64,000 bases of DNA from Eretmocerus hayati. Taxonomy: Eukaryota > Arthropoda > Insecta > Hymenoptera > Aphelinidae. The stretch lies in NCBI GenBank assembly GCA_029851415.1, contig CM056742.1, positions 155,997,121-156,061,120 of the forward strand. Direction: 5' to 3'. The notes beneath the pieces were generated by a model that was not told the origin of the DNA, made no database searches, and saw only the letters and a program-made list of their open reading frames with translations. This document shows positions 51,600-63,359 of this stretch, in pieces. Position 1 is the stretch's first letter. Each line of letters begins with the position of its first letter. A program made the position numbers and the translations under genes.

Positions 51600-52464
51600 T
51601 ACACTGTAAAAAATTTTCGAGGTGAAAATACCTGGTGGGGTTGTAGATTCACAGTGTTGAGCATGGTGAATTTACCAGAAAGTGAGGAAACCTACGAGCG
51701 GCTTGTAAATTTACCATGCTCAGCACAGGAAATTCTGGGACACCATGCTGAGCATGGTGAGTTTACGTTCCGGAGCTTGTAAATTTCCCGTCCCAGGCTT
51801 GTAAATTTCATTTGAGTACGCGTGCGCGAGTTGCAATCTGAAAATTTTTGAATCGGCCGTTCAAAGCGAACAACTGTATATATGTGGGAGTGGAGCAGAC
51901 AGCAGACTCGAAAGTCGAAAGTAGGCATCCGTCAACGTCTATATACGTAAATAAATGATGTAAATAAAGGGATGTTGCTCTCCGTAAACGTGCTCGTGAA
52001 CGTGTGTGATTGTGTGTGCTGCCGGCAGCGAGAAAAGAGCTCGACGTGACTCTCGATATTGGAAAACATTTTCATCCACGGATTTCTTTTTACAGAATTA
52101 TTCAAGCGCGATCAATTTCTATAACGAGGCCACTGCCACACAGTATTAGGTTGACCGGTCCACAACAAAATCGATGCACTTTTGTCCAAAAAATTCCATC
52201 TACCGTAAGAATCAACACATCTCAAAATCTCACAACTATGCTAGAAAAGACGGCTAGATGTAATATCAACAACAACTCGACATTTTATAGTGTCACAAAG
52301 GCACGGCGGTTCCTAAGCGGGAATTCACCATCCGCCGGTAAGGAAAATTACAAGCCCGCTCGAAAATCCCCCATCTGGGCTTGTAAATTTACAATGCTGA
52401 GCATGGTGTCCCTAGATTTCCTGTGCTCAGCATGGTGAATTTACATAAATTTTTTTACAGTGTA
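51600..52464. mobile_element. TA-flanked DNA transposon-like element with subterminal repeats
   Basis: Termini CACTGTAAAAAATTT (from 51602) and AAATTTTTTTACAGTG (to 52462) are inverted and each is flanked by TA, the Tc1/mariner-type target. Beneath the termini are several copies, in both orientations, of AGCATGGTGAATTTAC, GCTTGTAAATTT and CTGTGCTCAGCATGGT. The middle (51790-52310) is unrelated to the ends and GC-richer, with a 142-codon frame at 52010-52438 that lacks a transposase domain. Non-autonomous, possibly carrying captured host sequence. Confidence 0.75.
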
Positions 52465-55114
52465 CGTGTCAGATAATTCTTGATCCGATTATAAATTGAG
52501 AACAAACGCGGAATAATAAGGATTTGAGAATTCAATTTCGGTCTAGTTTGCCGAAACAAGGGTAAAATCTGCAAGAAAGTTGTCTTTTCAAACACATCTT
52601 GCAATCCTTTTATACTTCTATATCAAAGTAGAAGAAGCGAGAAGAGAAACAAAGTATTGCCAAGTGGTGTATATAGCTTGAGCTTGAGCTTGAGCTTGAT
52701 CCGAGTGATTATATAATAAAATATGCAGAAAGAGACACTAGTTTGGAAAAAAAACCGATGTAGATTCAGAAAAGAGTGGATCTTGAGATAGCCAAGATAA
52801 GCAATTCTGCAGAGTATAGAGAACGATCGAGTAGCTAGAGAGGTTAGGAAACTGGGTCAATTTTATATAGCGTTTTGCGGCAGAGAATCGTCTCTTTTCT
52901 TAACATCGGTTTATATCTTGTTCGCCAAAGTTAGTATCTTATTTCATACCCGGGTGCTAAAGTGTCTTTTCGGATCGAGTAGAAGGGAGAAATACATCGT
53001 TGCTGTAAGCTCTATCGGTGAGTGTAACTTTTTTTAAAGCGTTTCTTGACGACGATGACCTACATAATGAAACTTGCGACCGCTCAGAGTGTTGCGGTTA
53101 TATTTGTATTCAGAAATGATGTTCAGAATCGATAACTAAAATTAAATTGGTATCGAAGTTCAAAGCTCATATTACACCCCCACACATATACACATAAGAT
53201 GAACATTTCTCATCTGCAGCTTGCGCGCCTACGTTATATCAAGTGTGTATTCAACGCCTACGCGAAGGTGACTCGGATCATCGCCGAGATAAGTTTTTAA
53301 TTAGATCGTAGTTATATGTACATAATAGGGATAAAATATGGAGTACACACTAATCTACACATGCGCAAACACACTTACTCTACAACACACACACACACAT
53401 ATATACCTACACGTGTAATGTAATAACAGTAATAAAGTTGAAGCGCTCCGATAATATAGTAGAGTTAGTATAAAGTGATTTACGCAAAATGTCCTTAGCC
53501 CATAGATTAAAAGCGTTAGAGGTACTCGTTCGACTCTGCGAATTTACCTCCATTTATTTTCAAGGGCAATTTATATATAGGTTATAACTCGTGCAGAAGA
53601 TTATTTGAATTTTCCCGCGCTAATCTGTGTGTAAAGAGTCTGATGAGGAAATCTTGATTTTTACAATTGCCGACAGACACGTGTCACGCGTTGATTGATG
53701 CGCTTATTTTATACTAATATTTATTATGTACTTGGATGAGGCGATTTTAGTCTCGAATTGGAGCTTGCTAATGTAAAAATATATATTTAATGTGTAAGTG
53801 ATACGATACGAGGAGGATGATGAATGAGTCGCAGGGCGAGCTTGCGCTCTCGAAGTTTGAAATCGAGATATGTACGCGGTATAGGTATAGTGTAAAGCTC
53901 GCTTTCGCAAGTTGATCCTGAATGTACACGTGATAGAAATATTTTTTGTCCTAGTAAAGCTTTGCAAAGGCTGCATCTTCAGATATATGTATGTGTGTGT
54001 CAATGTGAATATAAATATGAATGTAGATGTCGGGAGATGCGGTATGCAGATGTAGTCGATTGGAAGACGTCAGAGACGTAGGCTTTTCTCTCTCAATTTA
54101 ATTGGACTCGATCCTCGTTTCCGAATGTATGTATTGCTTAAAGTCTATCGAGGTCGCGCATCTTCACAAATATAACCTACAAAGCCCGCTACATACTGTC
54201 ATGGTTCACATTTCTTGTTCGAATTCGTTATAATATATATACAGCTGCAAGCTCTCGAACGCGGTAAATTCAAAATTCAATATTTTATATCAATCGATCT
54301 TTTGTGCACACAAACATGTGTACATATTACATAGACGATGAGTAAGTCGTTGTAAGTGTATGTGTGAATCTCGAATCAATTATCGAAGTTGCTTTGAACG
54401 CGATTAATCAATGTAAGGCAAGATTCAACCTCGGAAAGCTCTTGTTGCAGCTTTGGCGAGGCCGCGCTTATTAGATGTTCCATGCGCCATTCTACTCCTT
54501 CGATCGAGAGAACGGAGAGAGAGATAACGATAATCGTTCTATGTATAACGTGGTGGCGGGTGGCGTATCGAGCCAAATGGTCAATTGAAATTGCCAATCG
54601 CTATTTGGATATTGTATTATGGCGCGCATTGGTAAGATTTACAGTGATGTATTTCTTGCAAGTATGTGTGAGATTTGGAATAATGGCGATTGTTGGGGCT
54701 CGATGGAGCTCCTCGCGTCATGCGAAGAGCTCCTGTGTAATGGTATGACCGATATATGGTGATTTACGTGATGCGTGATATGGAAACGCAGTGTTTATCG
54801 TCACGAGTACATAGATGAGTACATTCACATACATATGAAGCTAAACTTGGGGTTATTGAAGAATGATAATGAGTTTGAGCTTGTGTGAGCTTCGCATTGG
54901 TCGGAGTATCAGAGAGCAATTCGAGAATGACTCGAAAGAATTGTATTCGAAGAACAGGTTTGTTGTCAATTGTACCTTACGAGAAGTGCACGAACGTCCT
55001 ATTTCTAAAATTCGTATTCTCGTGAAATCGACTCTTATTTTGTGCATAAAGCTTTTTCATTCACTTGGGAGAATTTTTAAGACTTGACAGCTCATGAATA
55101 ACTCTAATTTCTCA
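52465..55114. other. Gene-free stretch
   Basis: No supportable gene. It contains a (GAGCTT)n hexamer repeat of about four copies at 52675-52699, a short (CA)n around 53383-53398, and a TGCAAGCTC motif at 54246. A GC-richer patch at 54.40-54.75 kb carries frames on both strands without domains. Confidence 0.5.
52675..52699 (+). repeat. (GAGCTT)n hexamer microsatellite
   Basis: AGCTTGAGCTTGAGCTTGAG and its continuation give about four hexamer copies. The hexamer shares GAGCTTG with the motif that recurs through the window. Confidence 0.85.
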
Positions 55115-55490
55115 GACTCCATCAGTGAAAGATCACTGAAGATCAATTAATCTCGGGACCACTTTCACTGTTGATTTCAGTTCGTTCAATACTCTGTATT
55201 TTCAGTGAGTATACACTGAAGTTGTATACTAAAACTTTCAGTGACCTTGGAGATCGAGCAAGTACTCGCCACTGAAATTTCAATTAGCTTGACTGATGAT
55301 TCAGTGAGACGATTCATTGAAACTTCCGTGAATATGAACTACCTAGAACCTCGAAGCACTAAAACTTCAGTGGCGAGGACTTGATCGATCATCAAGGTCA
55401 CTGAACGTTTCACTAATACGACTTCAGTGTATAATCATTGAAATTACAGTGACTTCAAGATTGACTGAAGTTCAGTGACTTCTCATCGAT
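55115..55490. mobile_element. Fold-back sequence rich in CACTGA/TCAGTG
   Basis: The arm 55209-55282 (GTATACACTGAAGTTGTATA onward) is complementary, with about 20% mismatch, to 55361-55435. CAGTG or CACTG occurs more than a dozen times in under 400 bp, including outside the arms. It is non-coding. This may be a MITE built from repeated terminal motifs; the boundaries are approximate. Confidence 0.55.
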
Positions 55491-56288
55491 AAAGTCCAAA
55501 AAAGTACGTCATTATTATACGGAATATAACCTCTTGAGATGACTCACAATCAGTGGTTAAAATCATTTTTATTTTTACATGAATTCAATGAATTTTGAAA
55601 TATTTTTCACCGTCTTCTGCAGCAATGACGCGTATAATAGCTGAGAATGTCCTTCTGCTAATTTCATTTGTTCGTGAAGTGTTGTGATCACTCTTATCGT
55701 ATATAGCCTTGCCACTGTATGCAATGACTGATGGACAGTTGGCATGTCGCGCATTTGGGTCGTAGCTAAAATGATCTAATCGTATCGATCATGTTATCAC
55801 TTCTGACGTATACTTTAATACACAACATGTACAATGATTTATCGCTTTCATATCGATCTCACCTTTGGAATCTAACTAATATTATTGAGGTACTTCTTGG
55901 TTTTCATTTAAGTAGACATGATATAGATTGATGGCTATTCACGAATCCAAAGTAAAATAAGAATCGGTTGAAACTTTTTTTCGAAAAAGAAACAGTTCGG
56001 GAGTGCATTTATCTTTCCATTACTATCTTTGGGAAAAATTTGGATCATTTAATTTAGTCACAATAATAATAATCCTAAATTCACGGGATAGATAGCCCTT
56101 TTTGACAAGTGGTAAAATGTTGTATTCTTTCTCCTGTTTATAAGAGACGTGAACTTATCTCCGACATTTCTTGTTTATCGAAGTGAAGTGTTGAGAGAGT
56201 GCATTCTACATCTTCACCAAACTTTCAGTTCAAGTTGGATTCCGAATCACTGAAACTACGACTAAGACACTTGAAAAATTGTCTAGGG

Positions 56289-56361
56289 TGCCAGCACCGG
56301 TAATCGAACCCACGATCTTTCGATTGAAAGGCGAGAACTCTAACCCCTTTGCCACCGCGGC
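56289..56361 (-). pseudogene. tRNA-like sequence (degenerate tRNA or SINE head)
   Basis: On the minus strand GCCGCGGTGGCAAAGGGGTT gives box A-like sequence, then CTCGCCTTTCAATCG where an anticodon arm should be, and GTGGGTTCGATTACC, close to a B box/T arm. The acceptor arms pair only at the outer three bases (GCC with GGC), the T-stem has mismatches and the anticodon stem does not close, so it should not be a working tRNA. A tRNA-derived SINE head is the likeliest origin. GTCTTAGTC inverted copies sit on both sides (about 56262-56275 and 56366-56375). Confidence 0.55.
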
Positions 56362-56764
56362 TTCAGTCTTAGTCATTGATTGGATTACATTATACAGGAA
56401 CAATTCACAGATAACATAATTTTTTCTCTAAACTTTCTCCTCACTTATGTGAATTGAAAGATTTGGTTGAATGACTTGATTCTACAAAAGTAACCATATC
56501 GACCGAATCAACGTCATCGTCCACTACGCCAAAGCTCTATATGGATGATCGCCTTGTCATCACGAAGACAACTAGAACTCAATCTCTCATTGACAATTCG
56601 AATCGCTTGCAAGTAAACTCGCTTTCATCTTACCCAATATCATTATTCAATCGTTGTGCTGCGTACTCGACAATTTCACTTTCACGCTTTGTATAAAGGT
56701 GTAGGTATCCATTCGGTCGTTGCATATATTCTAGACACTGCAAAACTCGCAAGTATGCCTGCTG

Positions 56765-56767
<3 letters not shown>

Positions 56768-56847
<80 letters not shown>
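56768..56847. repeat. (AT)40 microsatellite
   Basis: 80 bp of uninterrupted AT dinucleotides. The frame through it is an artefact. Confidence 0.95.
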
Positions 56848-56852
<5 letters not shown>

Positions 56853-56999
56853 GTCTTAAAGCTTCGATCGTTGAGTGACAGGTTCTGTACAGGTGTATAT
56901 ATTATAGGCTATGTGGTGATGCCCGGTAGCTATTATAAGTATATAGGTATTGCTCATCGATTACCCATTCGAAATTCTACGTGTCGATCATTTTGCACT

Positions 57000-59772
57000 T
57001 GTGCTTGCGGCTGTTCTTTCTCTATATGCACTGAAATGTGTTGCACAGTTTATACGCATCGAAGTGTTTGCTAATCGGTATTTCAAGGCGCTGTGAGGTT
57101 TATAGCTGTATTTTAAGATGCTCAACGATTTTGACGGATGGTTATTCAATACGATCGGACGATAGAGCTTATGGATGAGACTATTCCCAGTACAATTTGT
57201 ACTCACTTTTTTTGAGATCAAAAATTAGTAAAATTCGCTTATCTGTAAATTTTCAAAATGTTTGACCAAAGTATGTGTGGCCAAAAATGGTTATCTTCCG
57301 AGCACTAAGAGAATGCACTGAAATATGGGCGTTTCCGCTAAAAGTAAAAGCTCCAGCTGACTTCTGAGTTAACATTTTTAAACGATGTAAGGTAGGTTCG
57401 ATCTAAGAAAGGAGTCCATAAGGTATGTTTTTTTGGGATCTACGAGAATATTGTTGTTTTTCATACTTTGGACATCGATTCGTTTCCAAAAAGAGCGTAT
57501 TCCTTTTTTCAAAACCAATCCTTCAAGCTCAATATTCGGACATGTAACGGAAGATATCGCATTTTCGCGACACAGCATTCGAATGCTTGCATCGGAAGAA
57601 GTAATTTCATGCACATTTGCAAGTTCCTACCCGAGTTATTCCTAGTTTATTCAGCACGAACATTTCGTCACACCCTAGAAACACCCTCGAGTTTTTTTGT
57701 GAAGGCGAAGATCTCTCTACTATAGGTGCAATTCTATTCCACTTGGATTAGACTAGAACTTCTCGCGCGGGGCAGCGTGATTATCAATTTAAAGTAATTC
57801 GACAAGTGAAATCAAGATCTGATAATTTTTTCGAAGGTTACAAAAAAGATGTCACATCCATGATATACGAATTAAAACGCAGCAATGACTCGAATCACTC
57901 AATTTGTTTTTTTTTTTATTTCTTAATACTGTGGTTTGGTGGCAATAAGAGGTATATATTCGGTCGAGTCAATTCAGAATCACATAAGTTTGTGAGATGA
58001 ATTTAAATGTCGATCTGTCACATTTCATGAATCACAATAAAAGGTGATATTGAATTATCGTCGCGGTCTCAAGGATTTTAGGGGCATTGTTGGGCTCAAA
58101 ATTATTTTGGCCTAATAACGATACCCGACCTTGATATACTTTTCACCTTGACTACTAAATAACTGGGGAATGAAAGGAAATCGAACGATTTGCAAAATGG
58201 TAGGAAATTCGGTCCAAAAGAATCAATTCGATCTCGAAAATTAAAAACTTTGGCGGAATCACCCACATAAGATAAGGATATAGAGCCAGTTTGAATAACA
58301 AAAATCGGATAGTAAGTTGACTGATTTGTTGATAGCATTTCAAATGAGTATGAGGAACATATATGATTAAAAGTGATGGTGTAACAGATCAAATGATCGT
58401 CTCATTCCGCATTCCACATAACACTACCAATATTGAACAACTCTGTCACGCAATGTTTATATCCCCACTCATTAACACACCATACTTACACATTCACCAA
58501 TAGCTTTTTCTTTCAATTAAACAATCTAACACGGTAATAATTATCCTTACACTATATCCAAAATTCTAATTTATACACTAAAACCCTCACAATTACAATC
58601 TACACATTCTGTTATCTCTTTTTTTTTCTCGACATCAATAATTTTGATGACAAAACATCGTGGATGGATGAGAAGCAAAAATAGCCAGAATAGCCTCTAT
58701 GCATGCTTCGTTCAAACAATGCGTATAAATATTATTATCCACAGACTCGACGATGAGAAGTGAGACGCGCAGCACTATAGCGTGCGTGGGCGTACCAAAA
58801 TTCCATAGCCGAAGCGTCACTCACATACCACGTCACGCTACTATACGACGACCATCACGTAATAATAGTCTAGGTATCATCAGTGAGTATTGTCCACAAC
58901 ATCAGAATTGAGACGCAAAACTTTCGTCTTCTGAGTGAATATTCAAAGCTCTGTTACACATCGATGATTTTTCAGAGCTTGCAAATTTGTTTCGGACGAC
59001 GTGCATCGTTAGGGAATGGAACTATTTTTGCGATCGAAGAAGGGGTGCAGTGTGTGTGTGTGTGTGTTATCTAAAAAAGGAGATGATGCGTAAGAGAGAT
59101 GACGAATCTCAATGGTATGACGTGGTGGTGAAGGAGAAAAAAAATATGGGCGAGACGAATATATAACGAAAAGAAAAGAGAGTGAAGAAAGCACACAGAA
59201 TGAATGATTTTTTTTTGGAGGTCCATGACCTCTATGTTGTCTGTATTACGCACACGGATCCCTGTATACATATGTATACGTACTCTGACGTGTGTCCCGA
59301 GATATTAGATAGTAAAGTATATAGAGCTTTTTGCAGAGTGTGTATACTGATGCTTATTTCGGAATGGTTGAAGCGTCAATATTGAAGAGAAGAGCGAGTA
59401 GAGACGACACCATCGATGACGATGTGTAAGCAATACATTAATGGACTGACAAACGCGTTGTCGTATATATAAAAAAAAAACTCACTAAGAGTGAGGAGTC
59501 AATATGATTGACAAAATCATGGTAAGATCTTGAAATATGATGGTTCCCTTCTATTTCTTCAGATTCTGACGGAAAATAGTTCATAATCGATTTGAGGAAC
59601 CTTTTAGCAAAGCTGACCATCAGTTTTGAGAATCTATGTAGAGGCAAACACTTTTTTGAGTGACAATACTTTTTTTCAATTCTTTGGATGGACAATCACT
59701 CAATCTCGATCTTGATTTTCTACTAATTGTTGTTACTGCTATGTAACGAAGAAAAAAAAAGAAAAACAAAAA
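57000..59772. other. Gene-free stretch
   Basis: Only short frames without protein features. A (GT)n run lies at about 59050-59066 and a TGCAAGCTC complement at 58975. No element boundaries were recognised. Confidence 0.45.
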
Positions 59773-59912
59773 ATAGTATATTCCCCGAGCAGAACGAGGT
59801 AAATAAGTCCCCCGCGCTCAACATGAGCTTGCAAGCACAGAGCAATTATGTGATTTTTCATCATGAGAACCCTAAAACCACGTTTGAAACTGGCACATTT
59901 GGATTAGAATAA
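59773..59912 (+). repeat. Dispersed repeat, copy 2
   Basis: Partner of 28788-28946, with collinear blocks TAGTATATT, GCGCTCAACATGAGCTTGCAA, GAGAACCCTAAAA and CACATTTGGATTAGA. The surrounding inverted arms seen at copy 1 were not found here. Confidence 0.55.
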
Positions 59913-60613
59913 TTAACAAAAATGCCCAAGAACTTTACAGTTCCATCAAAAGGGAGATATTTAGTACTCCATAATATAGTTGCACGATTGATTCATGAGA
60001 TTGGTATACTTCATAATTGGATGTCTATTAGTATCTCGAATCGCTTGATATATAATATGTCGATAGCTGTAACCAATTACCAAATTACATCGTCAATTAC
60101 GTGTTACAACTACCAACAACCACCACAACATCATAAGAAATACACACTCTAAAGGCCATACAACAAGTATAACATATTTACACCACCTCTCTATACAGAG
60201 TGTATAAACATATACACACATACTATGCCTCTGTCCAAACAACTTGACTTTAACTCGCACAGCGTATGTTTGCACCTAATACGAACGTAACGACGACTAC
60301 TTGTCAATTCAAGCTATACTTCTACATAAATATGCAGGTGATTTCCTATGCATAATCATTATAAGTACTTATTACGTGACAGGTGTTGAGAGTCCAACGA
60401 AGGGGTTACCAATACACACGAAGCCCGTATTAATTTGTTAATGGCTTTTTTAGGCCGTAGAGGTCCTGCTCGTTCATCCCCATTACCTGCGAGTAAATTT
60501 CGAAAACCTAAATGTGCACTACATTTTGAATAAATTCGTTGGTTTTCTTACTCATTACCAGACGGTATGTCCCTGTAACATTAGTTGAAAACCGTTACCG
60601 ACGTAACCGTTCG

Positions 60614-60637
60614 AAAAAAAAAAAAAAAAAAAAAAAA
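60614..60637 (+). repeat. A24 run
   Basis: An uninterrupted run of 24 A. AATAAA occurs about 80 bp upstream (60529-60534), so this could be the tail of a retroposed sequence, but the upstream 250 bp shows no recognisable gene and no flanking duplication. Confidence 0.6.
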
Positions 60638-61293
60638 TTAACGAATCTATATCGGCTGGCATGATCCATGAATTTCTGTGGCATCAATCAGATGTGTTAT
60701 GAGTATTTACCTTATACATACACAATTACCGGATGTGGCAATTGTTTTGGTGCGTTCGAGGTTTTAACGGATTATTTACCACTGAATTTTTATTTCAATT
60801 TTCGTAGGCGTTTAGATCCTGTCGACAAGACAACCATAATTTCAAAATACGAAATAAATGAATAAAAAAAAAGTTATAATAATCGTATGGGTGGACAATA
60901 TAGCAGTGAAAGCCACCGTTATGGTGCATGTGCAAAAAGCATCGCGGATATATAGAGGAATAAGAGCGAAAAGTAGGTCAAATCTGGCGAGGGAGGCTAT
61001 ATATATATATATACGTATGCCTGCGTCCATGTACCAAGCTCTATATATCCCATATCTATCTCTCTTTGCCCGGGATGTATCATTTAAAGCTCAATCTCTC
61101 TCTATCCTCTCTGTCTCTGTCTCTGTACAAGAGAGAAATGAAATTATCGCCATCACCTGTCACGTCCGCCTTTTGCACAAGCTCATCTTTCTCTTAACAT
61201 CTAGTACCCGTTTTGCGCGAGCATTTTTCATTTGAAAATTCAATTTTGTCCCGCGATGTGCCAGATGCATACGCTCTCTGTGACAAGTCATAC

Positions 61294-61310
61294 TTTTTTT
61301 TTTTTTTTTT
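61294..61310 (+). repeat. T17 run
   Basis: A homopolymer of about 17 T, with no associated element seen. Confidence 0.8.
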
Positions 61311-61345
61311 GATCGATGAGGGAGATTTTTTTATTGAGTCTATAG

Positions 61346-61348
<3 letters not shown>

Positions 61349-61387
<39 letters not shown>
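61349..61387. repeat. (TA)n microsatellite
   Basis: About 39 bp of uninterrupted TA dinucleotides. Confidence 0.95.
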
Positions 61388-61392
<5 letters not shown>

Positions 61393-61895
61393 GATGATCT
61401 ATGTGATAGTGAGGGATTCAAGAGAGATGGATTGGAGACAAATTGCTGTGAATCATTTTGTGGATATTGCGTGTTAATTGTCAATGTGCGTACGAGCTTT
61501 TGATACGATATTGTTGTGTACATAGTCTATTTAAAAATATATCTTTTTGGGGTTTCCCCGAATCTCAGTCACGATCTCAACTTTTTCAGTGATGATGGAT
61601 GGTTGACCTAATCAATAGTGAACCGAAATTTTTTCTCATATTTCTACTCGTGAAATGAGAAACAAAAATGTCATATTTGAAATACTTCGAAAAAAAAAAG
61701 AAAAAAAGAAACTGTTTGATTCTGAGTGTTATTCAAGAATAAGCACGATCATTGATGATACTGAGCCGATTTGGTACATTGTACTTCTGAGTGATCAAAA
61801 TTCTGGTAAGAAAATGTGTCAGTTTTTATTGTATTCCGAGATTTTTATACCAATCATCAAGTGCCATGGTATCAAACGTTAAACAAATAAAATGA

Positions 61896-62216
61896 TGAAA
61901 AGGTCCAACCTTGTGGGTCCTAGATCTTGACGAAACTCTGGGAATCATCTTGTTTTTTCGAAAAATGAACGTATCTCCAAGGGTTGGGTCCAATGGGCCT
62001 CCTATCCCATGATACAGCTATGGAGGTTATCATCGTTAGCATATCCATATGTACGACTTTTGAACATAAGCCCATATGGCCCATGCTAATCCCCATGACT
62101 GCATCTCGCGACGGGAGGCCCATGGAACATCCTTTGAGATAGCTTCATTTCTCACCAAAATATAATGATTCCCAAAGTTTGAGATGAATCCAGGACCCAT
62201 AAGGTCAAACTTTTCC
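61896..62216. mobile_element. Fold-back element, GGGCCTCC/TTAGCAT family, copy 2
   Basis: The left arm begins GAAAAGGTCCAACCTTGTGG and is mirrored by the right arm ending CCCATAAGGTCAAACTTTTC. It shares with 29326-29653 the landmarks AATGGGCCTCC, GTTAGCAT on the left and ATGCTAAT, CGGGAGGCCCAT on the right, at matching positions. It is non-coding. Confidence 0.7.
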
Positions 62217-62886
62217 TTGTTAGCAATGAAAATCTAACATGAATCACTTACTTCAGATGACTCAAGTTCTCAACAGTATGAGAATTCCGTAATGCTTAGA
62301 AATTCAGATATCTGGGTAACTTACTTTGGCATTGAAAAGTAAAATTGATTCCAAATACATCTTTTAATCCACTTCAACGGGTCTCAATTTAGCTCCAGCC
62401 AAATTCTACCCAGGAAATATTTCGATGACAAATTAGCTTGGAAATTGGTCACCCGCCAGTTTCAATCCAATTATCAAATTATAAAAATTTTGCGCCACCA
62501 TCATAATCCAACAAATTCAATCAATGACAGTTACCTAAATTACACATCGCACGTGTCAATGGGTTGGATAAAATTATTTGACTACCTCGTGCCAGATGTG
62601 ATGAAGAACGATATAGATTTAGAAGCTTTGAGGATCTTCGGATTTCTATTTTTATCCAAAAAATTGTGCACATCGATTCGGGCGGTAATCGAACGTCTAA
62701 TCGTATGATATATATAGATATTATTATATCCAACCTGGACGTAACAGCGACACGTGTCGTGCGTTCGAATCACGATACATAGATACGATAAGACTTCGTG
62801 GGCCGATCTAATACTTGGGTAAAGATATACCCCCTTTTACTTTCCATCAAATTTGACTCCACGTGTCTGCGTATGCATCGCCATAA
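62217..62886. other. Gene-free interval between two fold-back elements
   Basis: No supportable gene. A weak T-arm-like string GCGTTCGAATCACG occurs near 62761-62774 but lacks the rest of a tRNA. Confidence 0.4.
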
Positions 62887-63356
62887 GGGTGTATCCACAA
62901 ATGATGCATATGCATGCATATGCAGTGCACACTGCGCATATGTACTGCACACGTGCTCATGTGCAGCTCATCGAACTTGAGCAAGGATTGAAGGGCCCGA
63001 ATCAAAGAATTTCTGATATGAATCGGGTTTTGTCTTTGCTGCGTTACCGGCTGATCCAAAGCAGATCTAGATGAGTAACATCTAATTTTGGCTAAAATTT
63101 GATGAGCTGCACATGTGCACGTGTGCAGTGCATATACGCAGTGTGCGTTGCATATGCGTGCTCGTCGAATTTTAGCCAGAACCCCACGGTGCCCGTCGAC
63201 TTCTGGTTTGGATCGGCCGGTAACAGAGCAAAGACATAAACGATTCAAATCAGAAATTCTCTTATAGCAGTCCTTTCAGTTCCTTCTCAAATCTGATGAG
63301 CTACACATATGTGCACGTGTGCAGTGCATGCATATGTATCATTTGTGGACACACCC
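62887..63356. mobile_element. Nested fold-back MITE with TAA target duplication (PIF/Harbinger-like)
   Basis: The termini GGGTGTATCCACAAATGATG and its inverted partner (GGGTGTGTCCACAAATGATA on the other strand) are flanked by TAA at 62884-62886 and 63357-63359. The arms are about 170 bp and carry GCATATGCATGC and TGCACACGTG strings. The centre (63091-63178) is a second palindrome bounded by TTTTGGCTAAAATTTGATGA and its mirror and carrying the same TGCACACGTG-type strings. The TIR start GGGTGT and the TWA target fit PIF/Harbinger (Tourist-like) MITEs. It is non-coding. Confidence 0.8.
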
Positions 63357-63359
63357 TAA

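Noticed and set aside
52010..52438. 142-codon frame as a transposase
   Set aside because: No DDE/DDD-type motifs or helix-turn-helix; the end of the frame runs into the terminal repeats of the element.
60380..60640. Processed pseudogene ending in A24
   Set aside because: No recognisable gene sequence or target duplication; the AATAAA is about 80 bp from the A run, too far for a normal tail.
62755..62780. Possible tRNA T-arm GCGTTCGAATCACG
   Set aside because: No matching acceptor, D or anticodon arms could be placed around it.
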